DNA from: Oscillospiraceae bacterium
Lineage (GTDB): Bacteria > Bacillota > Clostridia > Christensenellales > QALW01
Direction: 5' to 3'
NCBI GenBank assembly: GCA_022009755.1
Contig: CP091722.1
Location: 380,001-444,000 of the forward strand
DNA length: 64,000 nt
The number at the start of each line of letters is the position of its first letter. Position 1 is the stretch's first letter. A program made the translations under genes and the position numbers. This document shows, piece by piece, positions 19,912 through 28,279 of this stretch. The notes beneath the pieces are model-generated. The model saw only the letters and a list, made by a program, of their open reading frames with translations. It had not been told where the DNA came from and made no database searches.

Positions 19912-21784
19912 ATGAGAAAACGAATGCTTGGCATATTACTGACATTATGCATTATGATAATGTATATTGTACCGTTAACAGCCCTTGCGGCATCGCCCGC
20001 TTCCGAAACTGCAGACTTTACCGCTTCCGACGGCGGCGCAGAGGCAATCGCTCTGCTGAACAGTGTCAAAACAGGCTCGGCTGATTCAACATGGGACAAC
20101 AGTACAAAGACCCTTACGCTGAAAGGTATTTACTTTGTCACCACGGCACCGACCGCAGTCAAGCTGCCCGACGGCGCGACCGTTATTCTGGCAGACGGCA
20201 CGGAAAACCATATCATCGGCGGCAGTACAACTGCGGCACGAGACGGTGAGTATAATAATAAAAATTTTTTTGTTTACGGAATTTACGCCGCAGGTGCGCT
20301 GACAATACAGGGCGAAACAAAGGGGACGGGCAAGCTTTTCGTAAACTCCGGCGAGCATAACAACAGCGGCGATGCTTGGACATATTCGGTCGGCCTTTAT
20401 GCAAACGGTGATTTTACTGTCAAAAGCGGCGTTGTGACCGCGCAGGGCGGTAAATCGTCCGGCGGTGATGTAGCATTCTCTCTCGGCGTTCAGATTGCTG
20501 AAGGACACGGCCTGTCCGTTACGGGCGGCACGCTTACCGCTGTCGGCGGAAAGTCGTTTGATAACGAGGATCCTGATAATGTCCGTGAGTCCTTTTCCGA
20601 AGGCGTTGATATCTATCGCGGTAATATCAATGTTTCCGGCAGCGGTAAATTGATTGCCGAAACCCTTCCGGATATAGGCTTTAGTTTCGGTATATATATA
20701 ATTTCGGGTAATCTTACCGTTAAAGACAGCGCCTTTGTTTCCGCCACGGCAAGCGGTGCCATCAATATTTCCAATGGCGACCTGAAGCTTTAAGGCGGCA
20801 AAATAAGTGTTTTGGGCACAAATGATGCCGCCAGTGCCGTTACAATTGCAAAAAACATATTTGCCACGGCAAACGGAAACATTGAGGTAAGCGGCGGTGA
20901 ATTTGAGTGCGCCGGCGGTATATATATGGACAGCTATCACGCCAAAGAGGGTCAGGAGGTGTTTTCTGTTACCGGTGGTAAGGTAACAACGAGTCATATT
21001 TACGGCCCGGATAAACTTACGATATCGGGCGGCACGGTTGTGAGCGGCCGCGTCAATGCGAACACCGTTCTGCTTCAAAACGGCAGCCTGACGGTGCGCG
21101 AGGCGGTGCATATGTATCCGAATAGGGGCGATGTAATGTACGCATCTCATGCCATATACTGCAAATCTTACGGTCAGCGGCGGAGTGCTGGACGCGGCAT
21201 GGGATTGGGACGAATATACGCCCATTGCGTTTCCGGCGGGGTGGTATAGCGATGATTATGTTCAGCCTTTGATAAAAATACCCGGCGGTACTGCTTCGTT
21301 CAGCGGTGGCACCGTGAAATTTGATGCCGGCTGCGCCGGAAATACGGTAATCAAGGCGGAAACACTCAGCCTTACCGGCGGTGTCAGGGGAAGCGGCTAT
21401 ACAAATGAGGACGGCAGCGATACTTATATTCAAAAGGACAGTGACAAACCAGTAGAATTTTCCGTACAGCCTGCGGATTACAGCAGTGTGGATAACGCGA
21501 TAGCCAAGGCAAACGCTCTGAATAAGGATGAATACAAGGACTTTTCAGCGGTGCAGGCGGCGATGGACGCGGTAGTACGCGGCAAAAACATAGACGAACA
21601 GGCGGCGGTTGATGCCATGGCAAAGGCTATTGAGGATGCCATTGCCGCCCTTGAGAGAAGACCGTCGGAGCAGAAGGATACGGCCGATAACGACAGCTTC
21701 CTGCTGCTTGCAGCGCTTGCATTTATAAGCGGAGGCGCTTTTGTCGGTGCTGCAAAGCTTATAAAAAAAGAAAACATATTCTAA
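19912..21784 (+). CDS. second secreted surface protein, beta-helix-like (in-frame stop and one frameshift)
   Basis: A relative of the preceding gene by signal peptide (MRKRMLGILLTLCIMIM) and by serial SGG/VTGGTLTA turns suggesting a right-handed beta-helix with a carbohydrate-binding-type N-terminal part (TWDNSTKTLTLKGIYF). An in-frame TAA at 20791-20793 interrupts it between DLKL and GGKISVLG, with coding on both sides in one frame. A frameshift near 21150-21165 then leads to the C-terminal part, which has a helical FIVAR-like segment (AALERR at its end) and a terminal membrane helix with basic tail. Unlike the upstream protein, no LPXTG motif is seen. It may be a decaying gene or carry sequence errors. 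It is probably cotranscribed with the LPXTG gene. Confidence 0.65.
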
Positions 21785-21805
21785 TCAAAACTTGCGTTAT
21801 TATAA

Positions 21806-21833
21806 AAACAGCAGCCTGACCGGGCTGCTGTTT
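21806..21833 (+). terminator. terminator after the surface-protein block
   Basis: AACAGCAGCC and GGCTGCTGTT pair over a short loop and end in TTT; the left arm is preceded by AAAA, so it can also serve the convergent proC gene. Confidence 0.8.
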
Positions 21834-21884
21834 CAATATTCTCAAACATTATTCAGCGCTTATGCTTGTACTGTTGCGCGTCTG

Positions 21885-22694
21885 TCATTTTGCATTGCTC
21901 ATTTCCCGGCTTTTTTCCTCACATTTTTTAACAGCTTCCATAATAGCGGCAGAAAATCCGTTTTTCTCTAGTGCATACACGGCTTCAATTGTTGTCCCGG
22001 CGGGGGAGCATACCATATCTTTAAGGTCGGAAGGCGATTTTCCTGTTTGCTTAACCATGTTTGCCGAACCTATCACCGTTTGCAGTGTAAGCGCGGAAGC
22101 CTGTTCGCGGGAAAGACCGGCGCGCACTCCGGCATTTATCATTGCATCAATAAACATAAAAACATATGCAGGTCCGCTGCCCGATACGGCAGTCACCGCA
22201 TCCATCAGCCGCGCGGGCACCTCTGTTACCGATCCGATACAGCCAAGCAGCCCTATTACAAAATCCACAGTATCTCTGCTTGCCGTATAATCATCCGATA
22301 CCGCAAACATGCCCATTCCCACAAGCGTAGGGGTATTGGGCATTATGCGAATAACTTTGAATTTATCAAGCAGCATGCGGCTTATTTCTTTTGCGGATAT
22401 ACCGGCAATTATACTTACGCAGCTGTCGCATGTGCAGACGCTTTGGGCATACTGCTCCAAAGCCTCTTTGGCGTGTGCCGGCTTTACCGCAAGAAATGTA
22501 ATGCGGCTTTGACCAAGCATTGCTGCATTGGCAACTGCGTTAAAGCCAAGCCCGATAAGCTTTTCCCTGCGCTCTTTTGATATTTCGTAAATTGTTATAT
22601 CAGAGCTTTTCACGCGTCCGCACTGTACAAGACCGGAAGCAATTGCAAGGGCCATGTTGCCTCCGCCTATAAAACTGATTTTTTCATTCTTCAT
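21885..22694 (-). CDS. proC: pyrroline-5-carboxylate reductase
   Basis: Catalyses the last step of proline synthesis, reducing pyrroline-5-carboxylate with NAD(P)H. It has the Rossmann start KISFIGGGNMALAIASGL, the VKPAH segment, the RIMPNTPTLVGMGM block and the C-terminal signature VSGSGPAYVFMFIDAM, plus VCSPAGTTIEAV near the end. The length of 269 residues is standard. The ATG at 22694 is chosen over an upstream GTG at 22730 because the Rossmann strand should begin within a few residues, and AAAGGT precedes it. Genes for the first two proline steps are not in this window. Confidence 0.95.
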   Translation of the reverse strand: MKNEKISFIGGGNMALAIASGLVQCGRVKSSDITIYEISKERREKLIGLGFNAVANAAMLGQSRITFLAVKPAHAKEALEQYAQSVCTCDSCVSIIAGISAKEISRMLLDKFKVIRIMPNTPTLVGMGMFAVSDDYTASRDTVDFVIGLLGCIGSVTEVPARLMDAVTAVSGSGPAYVFMFIDAMINAGVRAGLSREQASALTLQTVIGSANMVKQTGKSPSDLKDMVCSPAGTTIEAVYALEKNGFSAAIMEAVKKCEEKSREMSNAK

Positions 22695-23046
22695 TGCTGC
22701 TGCGACCTTTCGGTGTGTAAATCTTTTCACACATGAAATTTATATAATACGGTAAAAAGCGGCGGAGAAATCCTAAAAAAATACTTATCGCTGCGTTACC
22801 GTGATTATTATAACAGCAGTATATCATAAAACATCAAAAAAACTCCAACATATAACGCAAAAAAATAACACTTTGCGGAAAAAAAGCCGTGAATGTATTA
22901 TTTTTATTATATTTATGTGAATCAAAATAAAATAATGTTAATTGAAAGGAATGCATGTATAAAATGCCCGCTTCTTGTATCGGTTTTAATAAAACTTGCT
23001 TTTGTACAGCGGCGTTTATTAAAAGCTTTTATAATGCAAAAAGTGC

Positions 23047-23075
23047 TTGCCAATGCATTGCCTTTTGTGTATAAT
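23047..23075 (+). promoter_or_regulatory. promoter for tRNA-Val
   Basis: TTGCCA, a 17-base spacer and a perfect TATAAT end 24 bases before the mature tRNA. The 350 bases between proC and this site are AT-rich and appear empty of genes. Confidence 0.8.
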
Positions 23076-23099
23076 AACCGAGCAGTCAGCAAAGCAGAC

Positions 23100-23176
23100 G
23101 GGGTTATAGCTCAGTTGGTCAGAGCGTTACGTTGACATCGTAAAGGTCGTTGGTTCGAGCCCAATTAACCCCACCA
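23100..23176 (+). tRNA. tRNA-Val (anticodon GAC)
   Basis: A complete cloverleaf: acceptor GGGGTTA/TAACCCC, D-arm GCTC...GAGC, anticodon stem TTACG/CGTAA with loop TTGACAT, T-arm with GGTTCGAGCCC, and encoded ACCA end. The GAC anticodon reads valine codons GUC and GUU. Confidence 0.95.
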
Positions 23177-23216
23177 AATTCCTGGGATGCGCGCTGTCCT
23201 TTGTTATAATACCCAC

Positions 23217-23378
23217 AAGTATTAAATAAGGGAAACTATGCGTGCTCTGTAATAAAGACATGCCACCGCAGCTTGCTGTGCCAGTGGACGCCTGCGTACA
23301 GAGGCAGTTATCCCGCCTGTCTTCGGAGACGGGTGTTAGTTCTTAGGACTAAAACGGCACCTCGGGAACAAGATTTTT
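23217..23378 (+). ncRNA. unidentified structured RNA candidate between tRNA genes
   Basis: About 160 bases follow a TATAAT at 23205-23210 (its -35 is poor) and end in a U-run at 23373-23377. Several helices can be drawn: CTCTGT with ACAGAG enclosing a CCAC/GTGG hairpin; a hairpin with CCTGTCT/AGACGGG and a TCGG loop (23314-23331); and a final GTTCTTAGG...CCTCGGGAAC hairpin before AAGATTTTT, which looks like a terminator. No open frame with a ribosome site fits. Size and setting would suit 6S RNA, and the 3' GGCACCTCGGGA block is reminiscent of it, but I cannot build the long rod with a central bubble convincingly. I therefore leave it unnamed. Confidence 0.5.
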
Positions 23379-23380
23379 GC

Positions 23381-23409
23381 TTGACAAATAAATAAAGCTT
23401 TGTTATAAT
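23381..23409 (+). promoter_or_regulatory. consensus promoter for tRNA-Gln/tRNA-Glu
   Basis: Perfect TTGACA, 17 bases, perfect TATAAT, ending 17 bases before the first tRNA. It starts directly after the U-run of the preceding RNA candidate. Confidence 0.92.
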
Positions 23410-23426
23410 ACACTGCGTTGAATCGA

Positions 23427-23500
23427 TGCGGAATTGTGTAACGGTAGCACCTACGACTCTGACTCGTATTGTTAAGGTTCGAATCCTTATTCCGCAGCCA
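23427..23500 (+). tRNA. tRNA-Gln (anticodon CTG)
   Basis: Acceptor TGCGGAA pairs with TTCCGCA; anticodon stem TACGA/TCGTA holds the loop CTCTGAC; T-loop GGTTCGAATCC; encoded GCCA end. The CTG anticodon reads only CAG, so another tRNA-Gln for CAA must exist elsewhere. Confidence 0.93.
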
Positions 23501-23503
23501 AAT

Positions 23504-23579
23504 GCCTCCCTGGTCTAGTGGCCTAGGACATCGCCCTCTCACGGCGGTAACAGGGGTTCGAATCCCCTGGGAGGTGCCA
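23504..23579 (+). tRNA. tRNA-Glu (anticodon CTC)
   Basis: Acceptor GCCTCCC/GGGAGGT, anticodon stem TCGCC/GGCGG with loop CTCTCAC, T-arm CAGGGGTTCGAATCCCCTG and encoded GCCA end. It is three bases after tRNA-Gln and shares its promoter. The CTC anticodon reads only GAG. Confidence 0.93.
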
Positions 23580-23772
23580 AATATCGGCAGATCCTGTTTC
23601 GGGTTTGTCGATCTTTTTATCACTTTTTGCTTTGTTTTTTTGCATTCATTTGCAAAGTTTTTTGCCGCTCCTTGCGCAGATTTTTTGAATTTCGATAAAT
23701 ACGGTGCTTGCCTTTGTAAAAGTGCTCAAATAGCCGTTTTTTATTAATGCATACGGCGATTTCAAAAAGCAT

Positions 23773-23801
23773 TTTACAATCGATATTTTAAGTGATATAA
23801 T
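23773..23801 (+). promoter_or_regulatory. promoter for the pyrR leader
   Basis: TTTACA and TATAAT are 17 bases apart. It lies about 300 bases before pyrR, giving a long leader that includes a small ORF and a terminator hairpin. No other gene is visible in 23580-23940. Confidence 0.65.
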
Positions 23802-23940
23802 CAATATGTTGATGTTAAGCATTATATCAGTGTAAAGAATCCGAATACTTTTATGCGGTTTTGCACTTTTACAGCGCCGGCAACAATTATAAATAATCTG
23901 CCTTATAATCGGTACAGTGATGCTGATAAGGAGTAAATTT

Positions 23941-23994
23941 GTGTTTAAGCCTTGTCGCATATTTCGGCGGCGGGCTTTTGTTTTATTTTTTTGA
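23941..23994 (+). CDS. predicted 17-residue leader peptide upstream of pyrR
   Basis: A GTG-started reading frame (MFKPCRIFRRRAFVLFF) has an excellent AAGGAG ribosome site 7 bases before it. Its codons run exactly across the terminator hairpin and the stop codon sits at the end of the T-run. A translating ribosome would cover the hairpin, so this arrangement resembles translation-coupled attenuation as known for E. coli pyrBI and pyrE. The function is inference; the ORF and its ribosome site are seen directly. Confidence 0.55.
   Translation: MFKPCRIFRRRAFVLFF
23947..23992 (+). terminator. attenuator-type terminator in the pyrR leader
   Basis: AAGCCTTGTCGC pairs with GCGGCGGGCTT (one bulge, G-U pairs) around an ATATTTCG loop, then TTTTGTTTTATTTTTTT. 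It lies after the promoter and 108 bases before the pyrR start, so readthrough is needed for expression. I do not see the usual PyrR anti-antiterminator consensus. Confidence 0.65.
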
Positions 23995-24102
23995 TCCTTG
24001 CCGCTGCATCATATTTGAGTATCAGATGCAAAGTCGCTTAGACTTTTTTAATAACGGAATACTCTGACTGATTATAACGAGATAACAGGGAGGATAACGG
24101 GC

Positions 24103-24660
24103 ATGAACAGCCAAAACATCAAAGCATGCATCATGGATCGGGCTGCCGTCGACAGGGCGATTACGCGAATAGCGCATGAAATAATCGAAAAGAACAAAGG
24201 CGTAGCCGATCTTGCCATAGTTGGCATACAGCGTCGCGGAGTGCCGATTGCTCGTGACATTGCGGACAGAATAAAAAAAATCGAGGGAAACACTCTGCCA
24301 TTCGGAATTCTCGATATCACGCTGTACAGAGACGATCTTTCCATTATGGAGGATATGCCCAAGCTGAACGGATCGGATATTCCCTTTGATGTAACCGGCC
24401 GCAAAATAGTGCTTGTTGACGATGTTATATTCACCGGGCGAACGGCAAGGGCCGCGATCGATGCCGTGCTTCACTGCGGCAGGCCGAAACTCATACAACT
24501 TGCGGTGCTTGTTGACCGCGGACACCGCGAGCTTCCTATCAGAGCCGATTATGTCGGCAAAAATGTTCCTACCTCGCTTGATGAAATTATCAATGTCATG
24601 GTAGAGGATATAGACGGACAAAAGGGCGTATTGCTTTGCGAAAAACAGGACGAGGTGTAA
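24103..24660 (+). CDS. pyrR: bifunctional pyr operon regulator / uracil phosphoribosyltransferase
   Basis: PyrR senses UMP/UTP and controls pyrimidine genes by mRNA binding, with weak uracil phosphoribosyltransferase activity. The PRPP-binding signature VLVDDVIFTGRTARAAIDA is at about residues 103-121, with LAIVGIQRRGVPIARDI near the N-terminus and RGHRELPIRADYVGKNVPTS near the C-terminus, all diagnostic for PyrR. Length 185 residues. AGGGAGG precedes the ATG. No pyrimidine biosynthesis gene follows directly: lysA is next behind its own promoter, though pyrH lies 31 kb away. Confidence 0.94.
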   Translation: MNSQNIKACIMDRAAVDRAITRIAHEIIEKNKGVADLAIVGIQRRGVPIARDIADRIKKIEGNTLPFGILDITLYRDDLSIMEDMPKLNGSDIPFDVTGRKIVLVDDVIFTGRTARAAIDAVLHCGRPKLIQLAVLVDRGHRELPIRADYVGKNVPTSLDEIINVMVEDIDGQKGVLLCEKQDEV

Positions 24661-24727
24661 GTACGCAGCGGCGGCTTTTCGCAAGTCAACCAAAAAACGC
24701 TCGCTCGCAAGTTCGTTCCCTTTCAAA

Positions 24728-24757
24728 TTGACAATTATACTGCGTGCGTGGTATTAT
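24728..24757 (+). promoter_or_regulatory. promoter for lysA
   Basis: Perfect TTGACA with TATTAT 18 bases downstream (TATAAT overlaps three bases later at a longer spacing), 110 bases before the lysA start. Confidence 0.7.
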
Positions 24758-24796
24758 AATCATATTACATTATAACAATTCAAACAATACATGCAA

Positions 24797-24849
24797 CGCA
24801 GCCGTAGCCGTAGCTGACGGATCAAAAGCTGCTGTTGCTGCGGTTTTTT
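24797..24849 (+). terminator. terminator-like hairpin in the lysA leader
   Basis: CGCAGC (24797-24802) pairs with GCTGCG (24837-24842), with an inner AGC/GCT helix, followed by GG and TTTTTT. It lies between the lysA promoter and its ribosome site, so it could attenuate lysA. The leader is too short for a lysine riboswitch. Confidence 0.45.
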
Positions 24850-24866
24850 CTGTTTTCGGAGGTTAC

Positions 24867-26183
24867 ATGAAGCTTACAGACGGTCTATCGGTTCAAAACG
24901 GACATCTTTTCATAGCGGACAGCGATGCCTGTGCGCTTGCCCAAAAATACGGAACGCCCCTTTATGTTATGAATTACGATCTTATTCGTGCCCGCTGCCG
25001 CGAATTGCGCGAGGCCATGGATAAATATTGCCCGGGGGGGCGCGTTATGTTTGCTTCCAAGGCGTTTATGAACGAGGCAATGTGCCGCATCGCATATAAC
25101 GAGGGGCTGGGTCTTGATGTTGTTTCCGGCGGAGAACTGTATACGGCGCTGCACGCGGGAATACCAGGCGACTGCCTTGAACTTCACGGCAACAATAAGA
25201 CCGAACATGAAATCGAGCTTGCACTTAAGAATAATATTTACCGTATAATCATTGACGGTTTTGATGAAATCGCGCTTATAAAGTCAATAGCCAAGCGTAT
25301 GGGTAAAAAGAATATTCCGGTAAGCATAAGGCTGCGTCCGGGTATTGAAGCGCATACCCATGAAGCGATACAAACCGCAAATCTTGACTGTAAATTCGGT
25401 TTCAGCGTGTCGGGCGGCGAAGCAATGAAGGCCGCCGAAATGCTGCTGGGCGATGATACCTTCCGCCTTTGCGGTGTGCATTGCCATATAGGCTCACAGA
25501 TATTTCAGACCTCTCCCTTCTCGGTTCTTTGCGCGCATTTTGTCGATTTTGCACAGCGTCTGCGCCAAAAAACCGGGTATACGGCCGAGGAATTCAATTT
25601 CGGCGGAGGGTTCGGAGTATGGTATGTAAACGGCGATACGCCGGTTGAATTGGGCAGCTATATCAAAACCATTGCCGATACTCTCAAAGAGCTGTGTGCG
25701 CAGGCTTCGTTTCCGATGCCGCATATAACGGTGGAGCCGGGCCGCTCCATAGTCGGAGAGGCGGGAACTACGCTTTACACGGTCGGCGGAGTAAAAAATA
25801 TACCGGGAATACGCACATATGTTTCGGTGGACGGCGGTATGTTTGATAATCCCCGCTGCGCTCTGTATGATTCTCATTATACGGTAGTTTGTGCCGACAG
25901 GGCGGACGCACCGCACGATAATACTGTAACATTGGCGGGGAAATGCTGCGAATCCGGCGATATAATAACAAAGGATGCGCTGCTTCCGCAGGATATCCGT
26001 CCGGGCGAAACGGTTGCCGTGCTTACAACCGGCGCTTATAATTACAGCATGGCCAGCAACTATAATCGCAACGGCGTACCGGCCGTCGTGCTTGTCGGCA
26101 AAGGTGTAGAGAGCATAATCGTAAAAAGACAAACCTATGAAGATCTGGTTTCGCACGATGTACTGCCTGATTTTCTAAAATAA
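24867..26183 (+). CDS. lysA: diaminopimelate decarboxylase
   Basis: The PLP enzyme that makes lysine from meso-diaminopimelate. It has the alanine-racemase-type barrel with the PLP lysine in VMFASKAFMNEAMCR (about residue 63), the HCHIGSQIF block, the glycine loop FNFGGGFGVWY, the VEPGRSIVGEAG phosphate site and the C-terminal CCESGD with the AYNYSMASNYN segment. Length 438 residues. GGAGG sits before the ATG at 24867. An upstream in-frame extension would overlap the promoter and is rejected. The following site-2 protease gene is 47 bases downstream and may be cotranscribed. Confidence 0.96.
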   Translation: MKLTDGLSVQNGHLFIADSDACALAQKYGTPLYVMNYDLIRARCRELREAMDKYCPGGRVMFASKAFMNEAMCRIAYNEGLGLDVVSGGELYTALHAGIPGDCLELHGNNKTEHEIELALKNNIYRIIIDGFDEIALIKSIAKRMGKKNIPVSIRLRPGIEAHTHEAIQTANLDCKFGFSVSGGEAMKAAEMLLGDDTFRLCGVHCHIGSQIFQTSPFSVLCAHFVDFAQRLRQKTGYTAEEFNFGGGFGVWYVNGDTPVELGSYIKTIADTLKELCAQASFPMPHITVEPGRSIVGEAGTTLYTVGGVKNIPGIRTYVSVDGGMFDNPRCALYDSHYTVVCADRADAPHDNTVTLAGKCCESGDIITKDALLPQDIRPGETVAVLTTGAYNYSMASNYNRNGVPAVVLVGKGVESIIVKRQTYEDLVSHDVLPDFLK

Positions 26184-26230
26184 ATCTGTCATTTTTCCAC
26201 GCAAATATATTTATTAAGGAGGGGTACAGC

Positions 26231-26938
26231 GTGCTGCTTGGCTTTTTAAGAGAACTTTTCAGCGGAAATCTTGATACCGTCTATCTTGCTGCCTTTTTGC
26301 CAATAGTGGCGGGCGTGCTGCTTTCAATATCTGCTCATGAGTGTGCACACGGGCTTGCTGCTTATTGGCAGGGGGATACTTATGCCAAAAATACCGGCAG
26401 GCTTACCCTTAACCCCTTCAAACATCTTGACCCGCTGGGCACTGCGCTGCTGCTGTTAGTGGGATTTGGCTGGGCAAAGCCTGTGCCGGTGGTGCCGTCA
26501 AACTTCAAACACGGCAAGGCGAGTATGCTTTGCGTAGCTTTTGCAGGGGTTGTGTGCAATATTTTCATTGCCTTTTTGCTGATGAATTTATTGTATTTCT
26601 TCATTTTTATCTGCGGGCTTGACCTCAGCGCTTTTTGGGCAAAGGTGCTTTATGTTGCGTTTTATAATATAATTTTTGTAAATATATCGCTGGCCGTTTT
26701 CAATTTGATCCCGGTCCCGCCGCTGGACGGATACCGTGTAGTAAAGGCGATTTTTGCAAATATGCGCAATCAGAATTTCTTTTATACGGTTGAGCGTTAC
26801 AGCACCTATATCGGTCTTGCCGTGCTGCTTATAATCAGTCAGACGGGAATACTTGATATATGCTCTGACGGCGTATTTGATTTGCTGTCTTCTCTTTGCA
26901 GGCTGATATACGGTGCGTACGGCGGCACTGCAATGTGA
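26231..26938 (+). CDS. site-2 protease family membrane metallopeptidase (M50)
   Basis: A 235-residue membrane protein with about five or six helices. The zinc motif HECAH is in SAHECAHGLAAYWQGD (about residue 36), and the distal ligand loop is NLIPVPPLDGYRV. Between them GRLTLNPFKHLDPLG is a hallmark of the short YwhC/Rip3-type site-2 proteases. It cleaves membrane-embedded substrates, which are unknown here. The start is GTG 26231 after AAGGAGGGG. It immediately precedes scpA, which is common in Firmicutes. Confidence 0.9.
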   Translation: MLLGFLRELFSGNLDTVYLAAFLPIVAGVLLSISAHECAHGLAAYWQGDTYAKNTGRLTLNPFKHLDPLGTALLLLVGFGWAKPVPVVPSNFKHGKASMLCVAFAGVVCNIFIAFLLMNLLYFFIFICGLDLSAFWAKVLYVAFYNIIFVNISLAVFNLIPVPPLDGYRVVKAIFANMRNQNFFYTVERYSTYIGLAVLLIISQTGILDICSDGVFDLLSSLCRLIYGAYGGTAM

Positions 26939-26945
26939 GGTAGGC

Positions 26946-27665
26946 ATGGAACTGAATTTTAAGCTCACGGAATTTGAGGGACCGCTTGATCTGCTGCTGC
27001 ACCTGATCGATAAAGCCCAAATTGCCATTGAGGATATTTTCGTTTCGGATATCACGGAGCAATATCTTGAATATGTTAATACCCTGCCGGAAATCAATAT
27101 GGAATCGGCAAGCGAGTTTTTGGCTACGGCCGCTATGCTTTTGGAAATCAAATCACGCCGCCTGCTGCCCAAACCGCCCAAGCCGGAGGAGGATGAAGAG
27201 GACCCCGAACAGGTGCTTATCCGTCGCTTGCAGGAATATAAGCGCATAAAAGAAAATGCCGTCATTCTTCGCGCCCGCGAAGGTGAACTGGAGGGAATGT
27301 ATTTCAAAAAGCCGCAGGAATATTGCTTTGACGAGCGTTTTGAGCTGGAGGATGTTTCAATGGAGGCGCTCATGAAGGCGCTTGAAAATGTCATAGCACG
27401 CCTGAACAGCAAGCGCCAGCTTCCGGCAGTAAGAGAAATACGCAGGGACACTTTTACAATAAAAGATAAAATAAATTATATAAGGCAGCGCCTGAGTATA
27501 CGGAAAAGTCTGCGTTTTGACGAGCTTTTCGCTCACGATCGTACCCGAGGAGAGGTGGTAACCACATTTATGGCTATGCTGGAGCTGTGGAAAAACCGCT
27601 ATCTGAGCATCACCCAAAATGAGTTGTTTTCCGACATAATTGTAACAAAAACGGAGGCTGCATAG
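26946..27665 (+). CDS. scpA: segregation and condensation protein A
   Basis: The kleisin subunit of the SMC-ScpA-ScpB condensin that organises the chromosome. The N-terminal EFEGPLDLLLHLIDKAQIAIEDI block binds the SMC neck; YLEYVNTLPEINMESASEFL and LLEIKSRRLLP follow; the C-terminal winged helix contains FMAMLELWKNR. The start ATG 26946 is preceded by GAGGTAG. It lies 7 bases after the site-2 protease and 1 base before scpB. Confidence 0.96.
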   Translation: MELNFKLTEFEGPLDLLLHLIDKAQIAIEDIFVSDITEQYLEYVNTLPEINMESASEFLATAAMLLEIKSRRLLPKPPKPEEDEEDPEQVLIRRLQEYKRIKENAVILRAREGELEGMYFKKPQEYCFDERFELEDVSMEALMKALENVIARLNSKRQLPAVREIRRDTFTIKDKINYIRQRLSIRKSLRFDELFAHDRTRGEVVTTFMAMLELWKNRYLSITQNELFSDIIVTKTEAA

Positions 27666-27666
27666 G

Positions 27667-28209
27667 ATGGAGATCAAGAGATTGGCATGCGCATTGGAGG
27701 CAATACTGTTTGTCACCGGCGAAGCAGTGAGCCAAAAGGAGCTGTGTTCGGCTTTGGGAGTGCAATATGCGGCTCTTGAGGAGGCTTTTGAGCTTCTGAA
27801 AGCCAAGTATTCGGGAAACAGCGGAATACTTTTTATGAATTACGGCGACAGCATGCAGCTTTCTTCAAATCCGGAATATCGCCGCGAGGTGGAGGATATG
27901 CTCAACCCCGTACAGCGCAAGTCACTGTCGCAGGCAAGCCTTGAGGTGCTTTCCATAATTGCCTACAAACAGCCTGTAACGCGCGGTGAGGTGGAAGAGA
28001 TACGCGGTGTAAAATGCGATTATTCCATCATGTGGCTGCTGCAAAAGGGGCTTATAAAAGAAGCAGGCAGACGCGATACGGTTGGGAAACCTATGCTTTT
28101 TGTCACAACAGATCTTTTTTTGAGACATTTCGGGCTGTCCGGCCTTGATGAACTGCCGGAGCAGCCGGAGATGCTGCTTTCGGATGCGGATATACCGGAG
28201 CAGGAATAA
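27667..28209 (+). CDS. scpB: segregation and condensation protein B
   Basis: The kite subunit of the SMC complex. Two winged-helix domains are visible: LACALEAILFVTGEAVSQKEL (N-terminal) and LSQASLEVLSIIAYKQPVTRGEVEEIRGV (second, in two pieces). The end is acidic. Length 180 residues is typical. It starts one base after the scpA stop. Confidence 0.96.
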   Translation: MEIKRLACALEAILFVTGEAVSQKELCSALGVQYAALEEAFELLKAKYSGNSGILFMNYGDSMQLSSNPEYRREVEDMLNPVQRKSLSQASLEVLSIIAYKQPVTRGEVEEIRGVKCDYSIMWLLQKGLIKEAGRRDTVGKPMLFVTTDLFLRHFGLSGLDELPEQPEMLLSDADIPEQE

Positions 28210-28279
28210 TTTTCGGATTGCATCCGTTTGGGTATATTACAGCTGATATTGCGCACACTTTCCGGCGGAGGTGTGCGTT

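Noticed and set aside
23217..23378. T-box, SRP RNA or tmRNA for the structured region between tRNAs
   Set aside because: There is no AGGGTGG T-box bulge, no GGTCAGGTCC SRP domain and no tRNA-like end with a tag ORF.
24744..24866. In-frame upstream extension of lysA
   Set aside because: It begins inside the promoter's -10 region and lacks a ribosome site; the ATG at 24867 has GGAGG and a normal N-terminus.
24758..24866. Lysine riboswitch before lysA
   Set aside because: The leader is only about 100 bases and none of the conserved L-box segments is visible.
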